A DNA stretch of 39,612 nucleotides from positions 1-39,612 of the forward strand of contig CACYLW010000006.1 of the NCBI GenBank assembly GCA_902775345.1, given 5' to 3'. Origin of the DNA: an uncultured Eubacteriales bacterium. Lineage in GTDB: Bacteria; Bacillota; Clostridia; Peptostreptococcales; Anaerovoracaceae. Positions 30,817 to 39,612 of the stretch are shown one piece after another. Numbering within the stretch: the stretch's first letter is position 1; the number at the start of each line of letters is the position of its first letter. Under the pieces are notes generated by a model. It had not been told where the DNA came from. It saw only the letters and a list, made by a program, of their open reading frames with translations, and did no database searches. The translations under genes were made by a program, and so were the position numbers.

Positions 30817-31737
30817 CTATTCTTCTCCAGGCGCGTGATACAGTTCTACCGGATCCCAGCCTTCGTCCTGATAATACTTGAAGCCAAGATTGTTCAGGTT
30901 AACATAGTCTGATACCGTGACCTTTCTGCGCTCCTTGTTCGACTCATCGTCACCGTGTTCAGTCACGAAACTGTCATAGTTTTCGCCGAAGATCTCCTTT
31001 GCGCTTGCGTCAAAGTTGCCGCCATCTGCGACTACGTCGAACGCCGTTACAGTATAGTCATCCTTGCTGACATGCATGCATCCGGGATAATTTCCGCCGG
31101 AGACGCACTTGAGGACATCATCCTCTCCGTTGTAGTTTTCGGTCCAGAAGTCACCGTAGACGAGATATTCATCTTCCTGTGTCAGATCTTCATGCACGAT
31201 GTTCACGGTCGGTATGCTGTATTCAGCGGCTTCGTAATCCTTACTGACGGTTTCAGCCATGTATGCATAGCAAGCCGCCTCTATAGGGTCATCGCCGCCA
31301 TAGCCGTAAGCAGCGCCGTCAACAAGATCGACGACCTCTTCTCCTTCGCCTTCACCGGCTTTTACCATACGCATCTCAACACCAAGGATCTTTGCCACGA
31401 TAGCATCACCATCATCTTTAAAATCCATTTTGGCATCACCCTTAGTTTTGAATCCGCCATCGGTAAGCGACCATGTGAGATTCGAAACATCCTCCGTACC
31501 ATCTTCATTGGTGCCTACAAGAGTACCGGTGCCGTCACCGTTCAGATTCAGCGTAAAATTAGTTTCGGCTTCGCCTGTTTCTCCGGCAAACGACAGAGTA
31601 TCCACTACCCAGGTTCCTACGTACTTGCTGTCGGAGAGATCTTCACCTCCGCTTTCGCCACCGCTGCCGCCGCAGGCAGCAAGTGCGAGTGTCAGGACCA
31701 TCATCAATCCAATAAGAACAGCGATTTTTTTCTTCAT
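30817..31737 (-). CDS. Lipoprotein of unknown function
   Basis: 306 residues. The N-terminus is a lipoprotein signal: Lys-rich start, hydrophobic core and the lipobox LALAAC with the lipidated Cys22, then a Gly/Ser linker. The first mature domain (about 40-130, VGTWVVDTLSFAGET and LNLNGDGTGTLVG) resembles lipocalin-like domains that bind small ligands or stabilise envelopes. The second half (about 150-306) is rich in Asp/Glu/Tyr with YLVYGDFWTENY and no named family that I recognise. It is anchored to the outer face of the membrane. It lies 32 nt downstream of the CPBP gene with a GGAG site. Confidence 0.85.
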   Translation of the reverse strand: MKKKIAVLIGLMMVLTLALAACGGSGGESGGEDLSDSKYVGTWVVDTLSFAGETGEAETNFTLNLNGDGTGTLVGTNEDGTEDVSNLTWSLTDGGFKTKGDAKMDFKDDGDAIVAKILGVEMRMVKAGEGEGEEVVDLVDGAAYGYGGDDPIEAACYAYMAETVSKDYEAAEYSIPTVNIVHEDLTQEDEYLVYGDFWTENYNGEDDVLKCVSGGNYPGCMHVSKDDYTVTAFDVVADGGNFDASAKEIFGENYDSFVTEHGDDESNKERRKVTVSDYVNLNNLGFKYYQDEGWDPVELYHAPGEE

Positions 31738-31768
31738 ACCTCATAGTCTCCTTTCACGCATATAAGTG

Positions 31769-32830
31769 TTACTGCTTGAAGTGTTTCCCCGGAGCACTTT
31801 CATCGTGAGCTCCCGTCCTTATATTTTTAGCCGCCTGCTTTTCGGCTTTTGCCGCTTCTTTCGCCTCCCTGCGGGCGATCTTTTCGTCGAACTTTGCGTT
31901 CCACGCAGCAACGTCATCCCTTTTGATCCTGTTAAACCAGTCGGCCTTTTTGCTGATTATGAATATGATCAGCACAAAGACAGCTCCGCAGACCAGATCA
32001 AGAATCAGGTCTCTCACAGTTGACTCACTGGTGATAGTCGTCAGATTGAGCCCCTGCATGTAGAAAATAGCCATGTTATTGCAGATGTGGTACGCCGAGG
32101 ATATCTCGATGCCTCTGCCGATCCATGCGGAAATCGCAAACACCGTTCCCGAAACAAATATGCCTATCTTTCCTATGGTGTTATACGGATGCGCCATCGC
32201 GAAAATTGCGGTCTGCGCCAGAACTGCTATGATCGGCAGCCTGAACCACGATCCGAGAGTCTGCATCAGAAGCCCGCGGAACACGTACTCCTCGGCAATG
32301 CACTGAAACGGACCCAGGATAGTAACCACAGCAAAGCTTGCCAGCGTGAACCCCATATGATAATTGCTGATATTATGATGAACAAACAGTTCATCCACGG
32401 CAACAGGGACAGAGATGCACACGAAAGCGATCGGCATGACTCTCCAGAACACCTTTCCGCTCCATCCTCCTCTTGAAGATGAATACGATGAAAAAGGCCT
32501 GTCGCGCACTATGACCGATGCCAGCCACAGTGAAGGTATCATGACCGCAACGCTTCCGAGGCTTACGACCGACTGCCAGGCATTTGCAAGATCCATGCTG
32601 TCATAGTCCGATACCAGGATCGTACGCAGCATCGGCATAAAAGAGCCCGGTGTTGCTTCCTGGCTGGCAGCAAACAAAGTCCCCGCGGTCAGGATCACCG
32701 CAAATACTATGTAAAAAATCACGAACAGCAGCCCCACAATGATCGGCTTATACCATTTGTACGACTTGAACTGTCTTCCGTATACCGGATAGGAGTGTTC
32801 CCTGGAATTTGAACTGTCGATTACAGGCAT
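31769..32830 (-). CDS. CPBP-family intramembrane metalloprotease-like protein
   Basis: 353 residues with about eight hydrophobic helices. The motif AEEYVFRG near residues 192-199 carries the EExxxR pattern; FAMAHP and SAYHICNN give the two further His sites. This is the CPBP (Abi/CAAX protease and bacteriocin-processing) family. Members process or protect against peptides, or take part in signalling; the partner is not known. The C-terminal 60 residues are a soluble Lys/Ala/Glu helix (AKFDEKIARREAKEAAKAEK). AGGAGG precedes the ATG at 32830. Confidence 0.9.
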   Translation of the reverse strand: MPVIDSSNSREHSYPVYGRQFKSYKWYKPIIVGLLFVIFYIVFAVILTAGTLFAASQEATPGSFMPMLRTILVSDYDSMDLANAWQSVVSLGSVAVMIPSLWLASVIVRDRPFSSYSSSRGGWSGKVFWRVMPIAFVCISVPVAVDELFVHHNISNYHMGFTLASFAVVTILGPFQCIAEEYVFRGLLMQTLGSWFRLPIIAVLAQTAIFAMAHPYNTIGKIGIFVSGTVFAISAWIGRGIEISSAYHICNNMAIFYMQGLNLTTITSESTVRDLILDLVCGAVFVLIIFIISKKADWFNRIKRDDVAAWNAKFDEKIARREAKEAAKAEKQAAKNIRTGAHDESAPGKHFKQ

Positions 32831-32849
32831 TTTTATCCTCCTTCAGCAA

Positions 32850-32876
32850 GAGCCCCTTTCCTCCCGGAAAAGGGCT
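32850..32876 (-). terminator. Terminator-like hairpin after the EF-G-like gene
   Basis: The minus strand forms GAGCCCTTTTCC / GGAAAGGGGCTC with a four-base loop, followed by TTGCTG, a weak tail. It lies between the EF-G-like stop and the CPBP ribosome binding site. Confidence 0.6.
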
Positions 32877-32902
32877 CCCTGTTTTAAACTGTATAAAGAA
32901 TA

Positions 32903-34782
32903 TTACTTCTCTTCCTGCTCCTTCTTGTAAGCAGCGATAACCTTGTCAGCGAGGTTGCCAGGCAGTTCTGCGTATCTTGCAAACTCAACCGTGAAGGATC
33001 CTCTGGCCTGAGTCATCGATCTGAGCGCGATAGCATAGTCGAAGAGCTCTGCCTGTGGTGCTTCAGCGTGAAGAACTGTTCCGCGAGGCGAGGAATCCAT
33101 ACCGAGTACCATTCCGCGTCTGTTAGGCATGTCGCCCATGACTGCTCCTACATACTGTTCAGGAACAGTGATCTCAAGCTTCATGATAGGCTCGAGCAGG
33201 CAAGGTCTTGCCTCAACGATACCCTTCTTGAACGCGAGCGAAGCTGCGATCTTGAACGATACTTCGTTGGAGTCTACTTCGTGATAGGAACCGTCGTAGA
33301 GAACAGCCTTGATGTTCTGTACCTTGCAGCCTGCGAGAGGGCCCTTTTCCATGCACTCGAGGAGTCCCTTCTCAACTGCAGGAACGTAGTTCTTAGGAAC
33401 CGATCCGCCGAAGAGTTCTTCGCTGAACTCGAGTCCAGGCTCTGTCGATGGCGAGAATCTGATGTGAACATCACCGTTGTCTCTCTGTAAGCGATCTTCT
33501 GAGGAACAACGTTTACGCTTACGCCGTATCTGTCCTTGAGCTTAGCCTGGATGATTCCGAGCTGGATGTCGCCCTGGCCGCCGAGCAGTGTCTGATGTGT
33601 CTCAGCGTTTCTCTCGAGAACGAATGTAGGATCCTCTTCCATGAGTCTGGAGAGACCCTGAGCCATCTTCTCGTCTTCGTTCTTGTCTGCAGCCTCTACT
33701 GCTACGAAGTAGCAAGGTGTAGGGAATGCAGCCGGCTTGACTTCAACCTGCTTGTTCTTAGCGCAGAGTGTGTCGCCTGTCTTTGTGTTCTGGAGCTTTC
33801 CGAGAGCTACCATGTCGCCTGCGACTACAGTGTCTGTCATCTCCTGAGCCTTACCTCTTACGAAGAAGACCGAACCGAGCTTCTCAGACTTCTCTGAACG
33901 AGGGTTGTAGAGATCTGTACCGGACTTGAGTGTACCGGAAACGATCTTTGCATAGGAGATCTTTCCGAGGAACGGATCAGCGAGTGTCTTGAAGATGTAG
34001 ACAACGAGGTCTCCTGCAGGATCGCATGCGATCTCGATGTCATTTCCGTCAGCGTCCTTAGCTGCAGTAACGACTGTTTCCGGCTTCGGAACGTACTTGC
34101 AGAGTGCGTCGAGAACGCCATCTACGCCGTCGCCTGTCAGAGCGCTCATTGTCATGATCGGCATGATGTCTCCGTTGTGGATACCTGTTGCCAGACCGTG
34201 AGCGAACTCCTCGTCTGTGAAAGCCTCTCCCTCGAAGAACTTCTCCATGAGTTCCTCGTCAGCAGCTGCTACTGCCTCGTCGAGAGCGTCCTTGTCATCA
34301 AGAGTAACGCATGCGCTGCCGAACTTGTCCTGGATGGCTGCGATGACTTCGTCGAGCTCAACGTTTTCCTTATCGATCTTGTTGATGATGAAGAATGTCG
34401 GCGAGTTGTACTCCTTGACAAGATCCCATGCCTTCTCAGTTCCGACCTGGATGCCGGAAGAAGCATCGACCATGATGATCGCTGTAGCGCCTGTCGAAAG
34501 TGCAGCTCTTGCCTCTCCTGCGAAATCGAAGAATCCCGGAGTATCGATAAAGTTGAGCTTTGTTCCCTTATACTCTACAGGAACGAGTGTCTGGTTGATG
34601 GTGTATCCCTTTTCGATCTCCATCTTCTCATAGTCGGATACTGTGTTGCCCGACTCAACCTTTCCGAGTCTGCTGATAACCTTAGTGTTCAGCAGACCTG
34701 CTTCAAGGAAGGTGGTCTTTCCTGTGCTGCCGTGTCCCAGCAGTACGATGTTGCGGATCTTATCGCTTGAATAGCCTTTCAT
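32903..34782 (-). pseudogene. EF-G-like GTPase, disrupted by deletion and frameshift
   Basis: The N-terminal part (34782 to about 33480) reads as an EF-G-like translation GTPase: GHGSTGKTT at residues 16-24, DTPGF, NKID, and domains II-III down to VNVVPQKIAYRET. There the reading frame is lost. The C-terminal part continues in another frame as NGDVHIRFSPSTEPGLEF, then VPAVEKGLLECMEKGPLAG, to 32903. Intact EF-G has about 22 residues between YKET and HVKI (compare 213-2279); only about three remain here, so about 55-60 bases are missing at 33478-33481 as well as the frame. The two reading frames overlap over 33274-33352. Ribosome binding site AGGAGG and ATG are good. A real pseudogene or an assembly gap. 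Confidence 0.85.
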
Positions 34783-34868
34783 GTGTTCCTCCTGAATGTT
34801 GTTTATATCTTTTTTGCTTTTATATCTTTATCTGGTGATACGGCCGCGCGGACCGCCGGTTAACTGTT

Positions 34869-36263
34869 TTAGAATTCAGCGTTGCCCGGTGTGCGCGGGA
34901 ACATCTGAACGTCTCTGATGTTGCTCATGCCCGTGAGGTACATGAGGATGCGGTCGAACCCGAGTCCGTATCCGGAGTGGAATACTCCGCCGTATTTTCT
35001 GAGATCGAGGTACCAGTCATATGTATCCTCATCGAGTCCCATCTCGCGGATCCTCTGAACGAGAACGTCGTAACGCTCTTCTCTCTGGCTTCCGCCGATG
35101 ATCTCACCGACTCCCGGTACGAGCATGTCCATAGCCGCGACCGTCTTGCCGTCATCGTTCAGCCTCATGTAGAAGGCCTTGCAGTCCTTTGGATAGTTGA
35201 TGACGAACATCGGCTTCTTGAAGACCTGTTCTGTCAGATAGCGCTCATGCTCTGTCTGGAGCTCGAGTCCCCACTCTACAGGATACTCGAACTTCTTGCC
35301 TGACTTCTGAAGGATGTCTACCGCTTCTGTATATGTGATGCGGACGAAGTCAGAGTTTACGATGTGATCGAGTCTCTCGAGAAGTCCCTTGTCGATGAAG
35401 TTGTTGAAGAACTGCATCTCTTCAGGGCAGTGTTCGAGAACATAAGTGATGATATATTTGATCATCTCTTCTGCGATGTCCATGTTGCCGTTGATATCGC
35501 AGAATGCCATCTCAGGCTCCATCATCCAGAACTCGGAAGCATGTCTTGCAGTGTTGGAGTTCTCAGCTCTGAATGTCGGTCCGAACGTATAGATGTTGCG
35601 GAACGCGAGCGCCATGATCTCTCCTTCGAGCTGTCCCGATACAGTCAGTCCCGCCTTCTTGCCGAAGAAGTCCTTGCTGTAGTCGATGTTGCCCTCTGCG
35701 TCTCTCGGAAGGTTGTCGAGGTCGAGCGTTGTCACCTGGAACATCTCTCCTGCTCCCTCGCAGTCGCTGCAAGTGATCTCAGGCGAGTGGACATAGATGA
35801 AGTTCTTCTCCTGGAAGAATTTGTGGATAGCAAATGCTGCCACGCTTCTGACTCTGAAAACAGCGGAGAATGTGTTGCTGCGAGGTCTCAGGTGAGCGAT
35901 CTCCCTGAGGAACTCCATGCTGTGGCGCTTCTTCTGGAGCGGATAGTCGGAGTCTGAATCTGCCTCGAGCACGATCTCGTCTGCCTTGATCTCGAAAGGC
36001 TGCTTGGCTTCAGGTGTGAGCACCAGTGTGCCTTTAACCTTTACGCCTGCGCTCAGACGGAACTTCGCTACCTCTGCGAAGTTGGCGAGTTTGTCTGCCT
36101 CATATACGACCTGGACCGGCGTGAAGAATGAGCCGTCATTTACCGAAAGGAAGCCGAACTGGTTTGAGCTTCTGTTTCCTCTCACCCAGCCGTAAACCAT
36201 TATCTCTTTGCCTGCGTAAGCGTCTGTGTTTCTGAATAATTCCCTGATCTCAATATCTTTCAT
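34869..36263 (-). CDS. asnS: Asparaginyl-tRNA synthetase
   Basis: 464 residues, class IIb. An N-terminal OB-fold anticodon-binding domain starts [21 protein letters not shown]; motif 2 is [21 protein letters not shown] and motif 3 [16 protein letters not shown]. It charges tRNA-Asn in the cytoplasm. The ATG at 36263 lacks a strong Shine-Dalgarno sequence (AGAGTG). A consensus-like promoter lies at 36354-36382. I see no T-box in the about 90-nt leader. Confidence 0.97.
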   Translation of the reverse strand: MKDIEIRELFRNTDAYAGKEIMVYGWVRGNRSSNQFGFLSVNDGSFFTPVQVVYEADKLANFAEVAKFRLSAGVKVKGTLVLTPEAKQPFEIKADEIVLEADSDSDYPLQKKRHSMEFLREIAHLRPRSNTFSAVFRVRSVAAFAIHKFFQEKNFIYVHSPEITCSDCEGAGEMFQVTTLDLDNLPRDAEGNIDYSKDFFGKKAGLTVSGQLEGEIMALAFRNIYTFGPTFRAENSNTARHASEFWMMEPEMAFCDINGNMDIAEEMIKYIITYVLEHCPEEMQFFNNFIDKGLLERLDHIVNSDFVRITYTEAVDILQKSGKKFEYPVEWGLELQTEHERYLTEQVFKKPMFVINYPKDCKAFYMRLNDDGKTVAAMDMLVPGVGEIIGGSQREERYDVLVQRIREMGLDEDTYDWYLDLRKYGGVFHSGYGLGFDRILMYLTGMSNIRDVQMFPRTPGNAEF

Positions 36264-36353
36264 AATTCACTCTATTCACTCTCTCGCGCAGCTCTTTTGC
36301 CGCCGCGCGTTTTGCATACTAATATTGTGCCGGCGCACTGCCCCAGCCTGACG

Positions 36354-36382
36354 ATTATATCACAGAGGTGCGGGCATGTCAT
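36354..36382 (-). promoter_or_regulatory. Extended -10 promoter of asnS
   Basis: The minus strand has ATGACA (36377-36382), a 17-bp spacer and TATAAT (36354-36359) with TG one base upstream of the -10. It lies just past the terminator of the upstream PHP gene and reads into asnS. Confidence 0.85.
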
Positions 36383-36388
36383 CAAAAA

Positions 36389-36420
36389 AGTTTAGGCTGG
36401 TGCAGCACACCAGCCTAAAA
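36389..36420 (-). terminator. Intrinsic terminator of the PHP-domain gene
   Basis: The minus strand reads TTTTAGGCTGGTG, a short loop, then CACCAGCCTAAA, followed by CTTTTTTG. An 11-bp or longer GC-rich stem with a U-run, about 50 nt after the stop. Confidence 0.93.
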
Positions 36421-36471
36421 GATTAAATACAATAACGAGCGCTATGTCATTAGAAACATCTGAACAGATTT

Positions 36472-39400
36472 CTAGTTGACCCTGATCCTGAATGTCCTGG
36501 TCAGTGTTACGCGCGTATAGCTTGAACCACCGGACGCAGTGACCTTGACCCTGACCTTGTACAGTCCCTTCTTGAGTCCTTTTTTGACTGTGACTCTGCC
36601 GGATTTACTGTTGATCGTGATCTTACTGTTGCCGGAGACCTTCTTATAGCTCAGCGTGCCCTTCTTTTTTGAGATGGAAAGAACTCTCGTGCGTAATACC
36701 AGTACATTTCTCCTTTTGAGAGTAGATGCCTTGACAGGCGCAGTCTTCCCCTTGACAACCATAGGGTTCTTGATCCTGAGCACGAGGCCTTCAGTTGCCT
36801 CTGCAAGTGCCGCGTTTGCCGCATTCAGCTGCTCTGTAGTAGAAGCCGGATCCCTGAGTGCCTGCTCGGCTGCTGCAAGAGCTTCCTTGAACGCATCGGC
36901 TGTCGGAGCCTTGTACTTGCTCGTGCTGACTTTGCGTCCATCGAGTACGCTGGCTGCGAGTTCACGTACTGCCTCCGTCCGGGCCTCAGCCTTTACAGTT
37001 GTCAGCTTAGCCTCTGCCGCCTGCAGCATAGGCAGGATTTCATTCGGAAGATCATGCTTGTCTTCATCCGGAAGTCTGTTATACAGATCGCGGGCATTCA
37101 GAATCGCCTCTTCGTCTGTTGCCGTAATCTCATCCGGAAGTGCGCTGACCGCCTCTATGACATCTTCAGGATCGGACGGCACGAGTTTTCCGCACAGGAT
37201 ATCTGCTCTGTTACGGATACGTATTCTAGGGAATGGTCCATCCGGCGCGTTGAATGTGTCATCGTATGAAGCAAGTCCTATTGCAAGTATCTCTTCTCCG
37301 ACCTTGCATCCCTCTACCTCATTATTGGTAGTGATATACCCGTCGATGAATACTCTTGCCGTCTCACCGTTTTTATCCTTGATCATGATGGTCTGGATGA
37401 GTCCGTTCGCCTCTTCGATGCTCTCGATAGTTCCCTTAAGAGAAACCAGCGATCCGAGCATTGACCGGTCGTTGATCTGTGCCGCAGTGACCTCTGTCGG
37501 TATGATGCTGCCTTCTCCGATCACCTCGATCGATGCGACCTGAAGCTCTGACTCGCCCTGATAGAAGTCTGTGTAGCCCTCGATGTGGACCTTATCCCCG
37601 ATCTTGTATTCGCCTGATACAGGGAAGCAGCAGATGCCTGCTGTGTCATCCTGTACGTAGATGCAGTCGAAGAATGCGGTATCCTTATCGAATCCGGATG
37701 CATTGGATGTAACAACACCCTCAATAGCATATTCGTGACCTTCCTCGGTCTGAGCCTGAACATCCGCAATAGGAGTGACAGGCAGGTCGCCCTCACTTTC
37801 TCTGACGCTTAGGGTGACGTCCTTGGTGTAGGTCTGCTCACTTCCGTTGATTTCCACAACTGCTGTAACAGTTATCTTCATTCTCTTGGCAACATCCGGC
37901 TGGAATGTGAATGGCACGTCGACAGTGCCTCCCGCCGGAAGAGCATGACTGTCAGTAACTGTTCCAAGCACCTTGCTTCCTTCAGTTGTGTAGGTTATGG
38001 ACTTCACTGTTGCGTCAGCATCTTCATTGTTGAAGAATGTTGTTGTTATCGTGGTGTCCGTATTCACTACAGCCGTTGCAGGGACCTGGACATCGTCAAT
38101 ACCCGCCTTGATGCTGCTGCTTACCCAGACCGGTGCTGTTACCGCTTTGTCTCCATCCGACTGAGTGATACGTACGAAGTAGTAGCTGTCTTCAGGAACG
38201 ATCTCAGCTGAGAATGTACCCTTTTCGAGATCCTTTCTGTCAGACCACGTCTTCACGACCTTGCCCCCGTTGGAGACAAGTTCTACCATTGCTGTCGTAT
38301 CGACATTGTCAGGGTCGTAATTGGTGATCAGAATGTTGAGGGTCTCAGGTGTCTCTTCGAAAATCGTGCCCATTGGCATTCCGTTGACAGTATAGTCGAT
38401 ATGGAGGTTCTTGTCCTCTGTAGCGTATACGCGTCTTTCCCTGATCGCTTTGTATATTCCTTCCTCAGTTAAATCATTGGAAAGCACTACATCTCTGGCG
38501 TCGTTGGCATTGCCCCAGCGTCCTTTGTGATTGTCCTGGTTGTTGGTAGGAGCAACATGCCAGCCTTTATCAAGAGCCAGGATATACTGTTCGTAGCTTG
38601 GATAATATCCTCCTGCTCCGATCTGGCCTTCGCCGTTACCTACCTCAACAAGGAACATATGATCATCTGTAGCCTCATCCCAGTAGGAGAAGTCGGCGAA
38701 GTTGCCGAATGTGGTTCCAGGATGGTTGAACTGGTTCATCGAATCGCCCTTGTTTATGGTCTCGTAGTAGAGCTTCATTCCGGCATCTCCGGACTTGTTG
38801 TTGAGCTCTGCATTGTTTCTGGATACCAGTCCGTCACTGTCGAAAGTATTGATGTGGCCAGGTCCGCCGGACCATGTCATCTCAAATCCACCGATAGCGA
38901 CTATGTCATTATGTCCTTCGTTGAATTCGGCGATTATTTGCTTATAGCCTTCCCAGAGCGCTTTACTTGCCGGCGTCATCTGCTCCTTGTCATTCAGGGC
39001 ATCTGCCGGGTTGGCTGCGCTGACAGCATCGAAGTAGTTGGAGTGATCAGTGAACGCCACAAACTGTACGTTAGCGCTCTCCGGAAGAGATGCTACGTAG
39101 TCAAGAGCTGTTTCAAGCGTTCCTGATCCGTCTGAGTATGTGGTGTGCGAATGCAGCTGTCCGAAGTACGGCTGATAATCTGATTTTCCTGTGATAAAAC
39201 TCCAGGTCTTATTGCCTGCCACGCCATCCTTTCTCATGACATGCAGCGCTACCGTGGTATTTCCGGTGGCGAGATCTTCAGACGGCGTATAACTTACAAC
39301 TCCATCCTCATATGTTACGCCTTCCATCTCCTCATCATTGATCGTCATAGTTATCCTCGGATCAGTTCCTGCATTCCACAGCCTTGCAGATATGACCGGT

Positions 39401-39612
39401 CTGAGATCATCTCCAGTCTGTGCGTTAGGTTCAGGCTTTAACTCGTCGAAGAAAGGCTGATCATTGATGCCTATGCCCTCCGGCTTGCTGCATGTGTAAC
39501 TGATCCCAAATCCGTTTGTGACTTCTATCATCAGATCAAAGTGTCCGCAAGGCTCCCCGGTCGCAGGATCTGTTACATCAAGCTCTGAAGCAGGGATCGT
39601 GAACGTAAGGTT
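36472..39612 (-). CDS. Large secreted PHP-domain protein, CehA/McbA-like, N-terminus outside the window
   Basis: The C-terminal 1046 residues; the frame is open to the right edge, so the start and any signal peptide are not seen. A beta-sandwich part (1-150) precedes a PHP metallohydrolase domain (about 150-440) with LHSHTTYSDG, AFTDHSN, FNHPGTTF and NNQDNHKG, the His/Asp pattern of metal-binding CehA/McbA relatives. Then come two OB-fold-like segments (about 610-810; EYAIEGVVTS, IYVQDDTAGI, RVFIDGY), a helical linker, a FIVAR-like helical pair (about 875-945; TADAFKEALAAAEQALRD) and a Lys-rich C-terminal beta module (KGLKKGLYKVRVKVTA). It is a surface protein, substrate unknown, with no LPXTG. 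A terminator follows. Confidence 0.88.
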   Translation of the reverse strand, partial: NLTFTIPASELDVTDPATGEPCGHFDLMIEVTNGFGISYTCSKPEGIGINDQPFFDELKPEPNAQTGDDLRPVISARLWNAGTDPRITMTINDEEMEGVTYEDGVVSYTPSEDLATGNTTVALHVMRKDGVAGNKTWSFITGKSDYQPYFGQLHSHTTYSDGSGTLETALDYVASLPESANVQFVAFTDHSNYFDAVSAANPADALNDKEQMTPASKALWEGYKQIIAEFNEGHNDIVAIGGFEMTWSGGPGHINTFDSDGLVSRNNAELNNKSGDAGMKLYYETINKGDSMNQFNHPGTTFGNFADFSYWDEATDDHMFLVEVGNGEGQIGAGGYYPSYEQYILALDKGWHVAPTNNQDNHKGRWGNANDARDVVLSNDLTEEGIYKAIRERRVYATEDKNLHIDYTVNGMPMGTIFEETPETLNILITNYDPDNVDTTAMVELVSNGGKVVKTWSDRKDLEKGTFSAEIVPEDSYYFVRITQSDGDKAVTAPVWVSSSIKAGIDDVQVPATAVVNTDTTITTTFFNNEDADATVKSITYTTEGSKVLGTVTDSHALPAGGTVDVPFTFQPDVAKRMKITVTAVVEINGSEQTYTKDVTLSVRESEGDLPVTPIADVQAQTEEGHEYAIEGVVTSNASGFDKDTAFFDCIYVQDDTAGICCFPVSGEYKIGDKVHIEGYTDFYQGESELQVASIEVIGEGSIIPTEVTAAQINDRSMLGSLVSLKGTIESIEEANGLIQTIMIKDKNGETARVFIDGYITTNNEVEGCKVGEEILAIGLASYDDTFNAPDGPFPRIRIRNRADILCGKLVPSDPEDVIEAVSALPDEITATDEEAILNARDLYNRLPDEDKHDLPNEILPMLQAAEAKLTTVKAEARTEAVRELAASVLDGRKVSTSKYKAPTADAFKEALAAAEQALRDPASTTEQLNAANAALAEATEGLVLRIKNPMVVKGKTAPVKASTLKRRNVLVLRTRVLSISKKKGTLSYKKVSGNSKITINSKSGRVTVKKGLKKGLYKVRVKVTASGGSSYTRVTLTRTFRIRVN

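Overview
The window is a housekeeping segment of a Gram-positive bacterium of the Clostridia type with moderate GC. The reasons are the order rpsL-rpsG-fusA-tuf / rplK-rplA-rplJ-rplL-rpoB-rpoC / rpmG-secE-nusG, strong AGGAGG-type ribosome binding sites, sigma-A promoters, Mini-RNase III, a CarD-family regulator beside ispDF, a lipoprotein with a Gram-positive signal, and a cell-surface protein whose C-terminal Lys-rich beta module is common in gut and oral anaerobes. A Mogibacterium/Eubacterium-like family XIII relative is my best guess, with low confidence. Nearly everything lies on the minus strand, so transcription runs from high to low coordinates; only a two-component system and radA (27200-30756) are on plus.

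Layout. 1-3519: str operon (tuf partial, fusA, rpsG, rpsL), where rpsL has lost a recognisable start. 3629-11198: rpoC and rpoB with a terminator behind rpoC. 11199-11812: an unusually long rplL-rpoB gap holding several inverted repeats and a roughly 200-nt nested structure. 11813-15381: rplL, rplJ with a clear L10 leader, rplA, rplK, nusG, secE, rpmG, driven by a consensus promoter at 15353-15381. 15409-22740: a tightly packed run of chr, chr, cysS, thyA, mrnC, pgeF, folA, a DUF4085-like gene and rlmB, which unites tRNA charging, rRNA processing and modification, and thymidylate/folate synthesis. Its promoter lies so close to the first chr gene that the mRNA looks leaderless. 22741-23389: a non-coding stretch with the proS terminator and a 15-bp tandem repeat. 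23390-27045: proS, ispDF, carD behind a consensus promoter. 27200-30756: response regulator, histidine kinase, radA. 30817-32830: a lipoprotein and a CPBP-family membrane protein. 32903-34782: an EF-G-like GTPase gene broken by a deletion and frameshift. 34869-36263: asnS. 36472-39612: the C-terminal 1046 residues of a large secreted PHP-domain protein that runs off the window.

No defence system, prophage, insertion sequence, CRISPR array, rRNA or tRNA gene was seen. The least explained signals are the structured element at 11600-11805, which shares a 14/15 core and a recurring GGCTCC...CTCG(T)CGC motif (minus strand) with a second element at 27067-27125; the abnormal rpsL 5' end; and the fusA-like disruption. 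The last two could be assembly errors and should be checked against reads before a biological reading.
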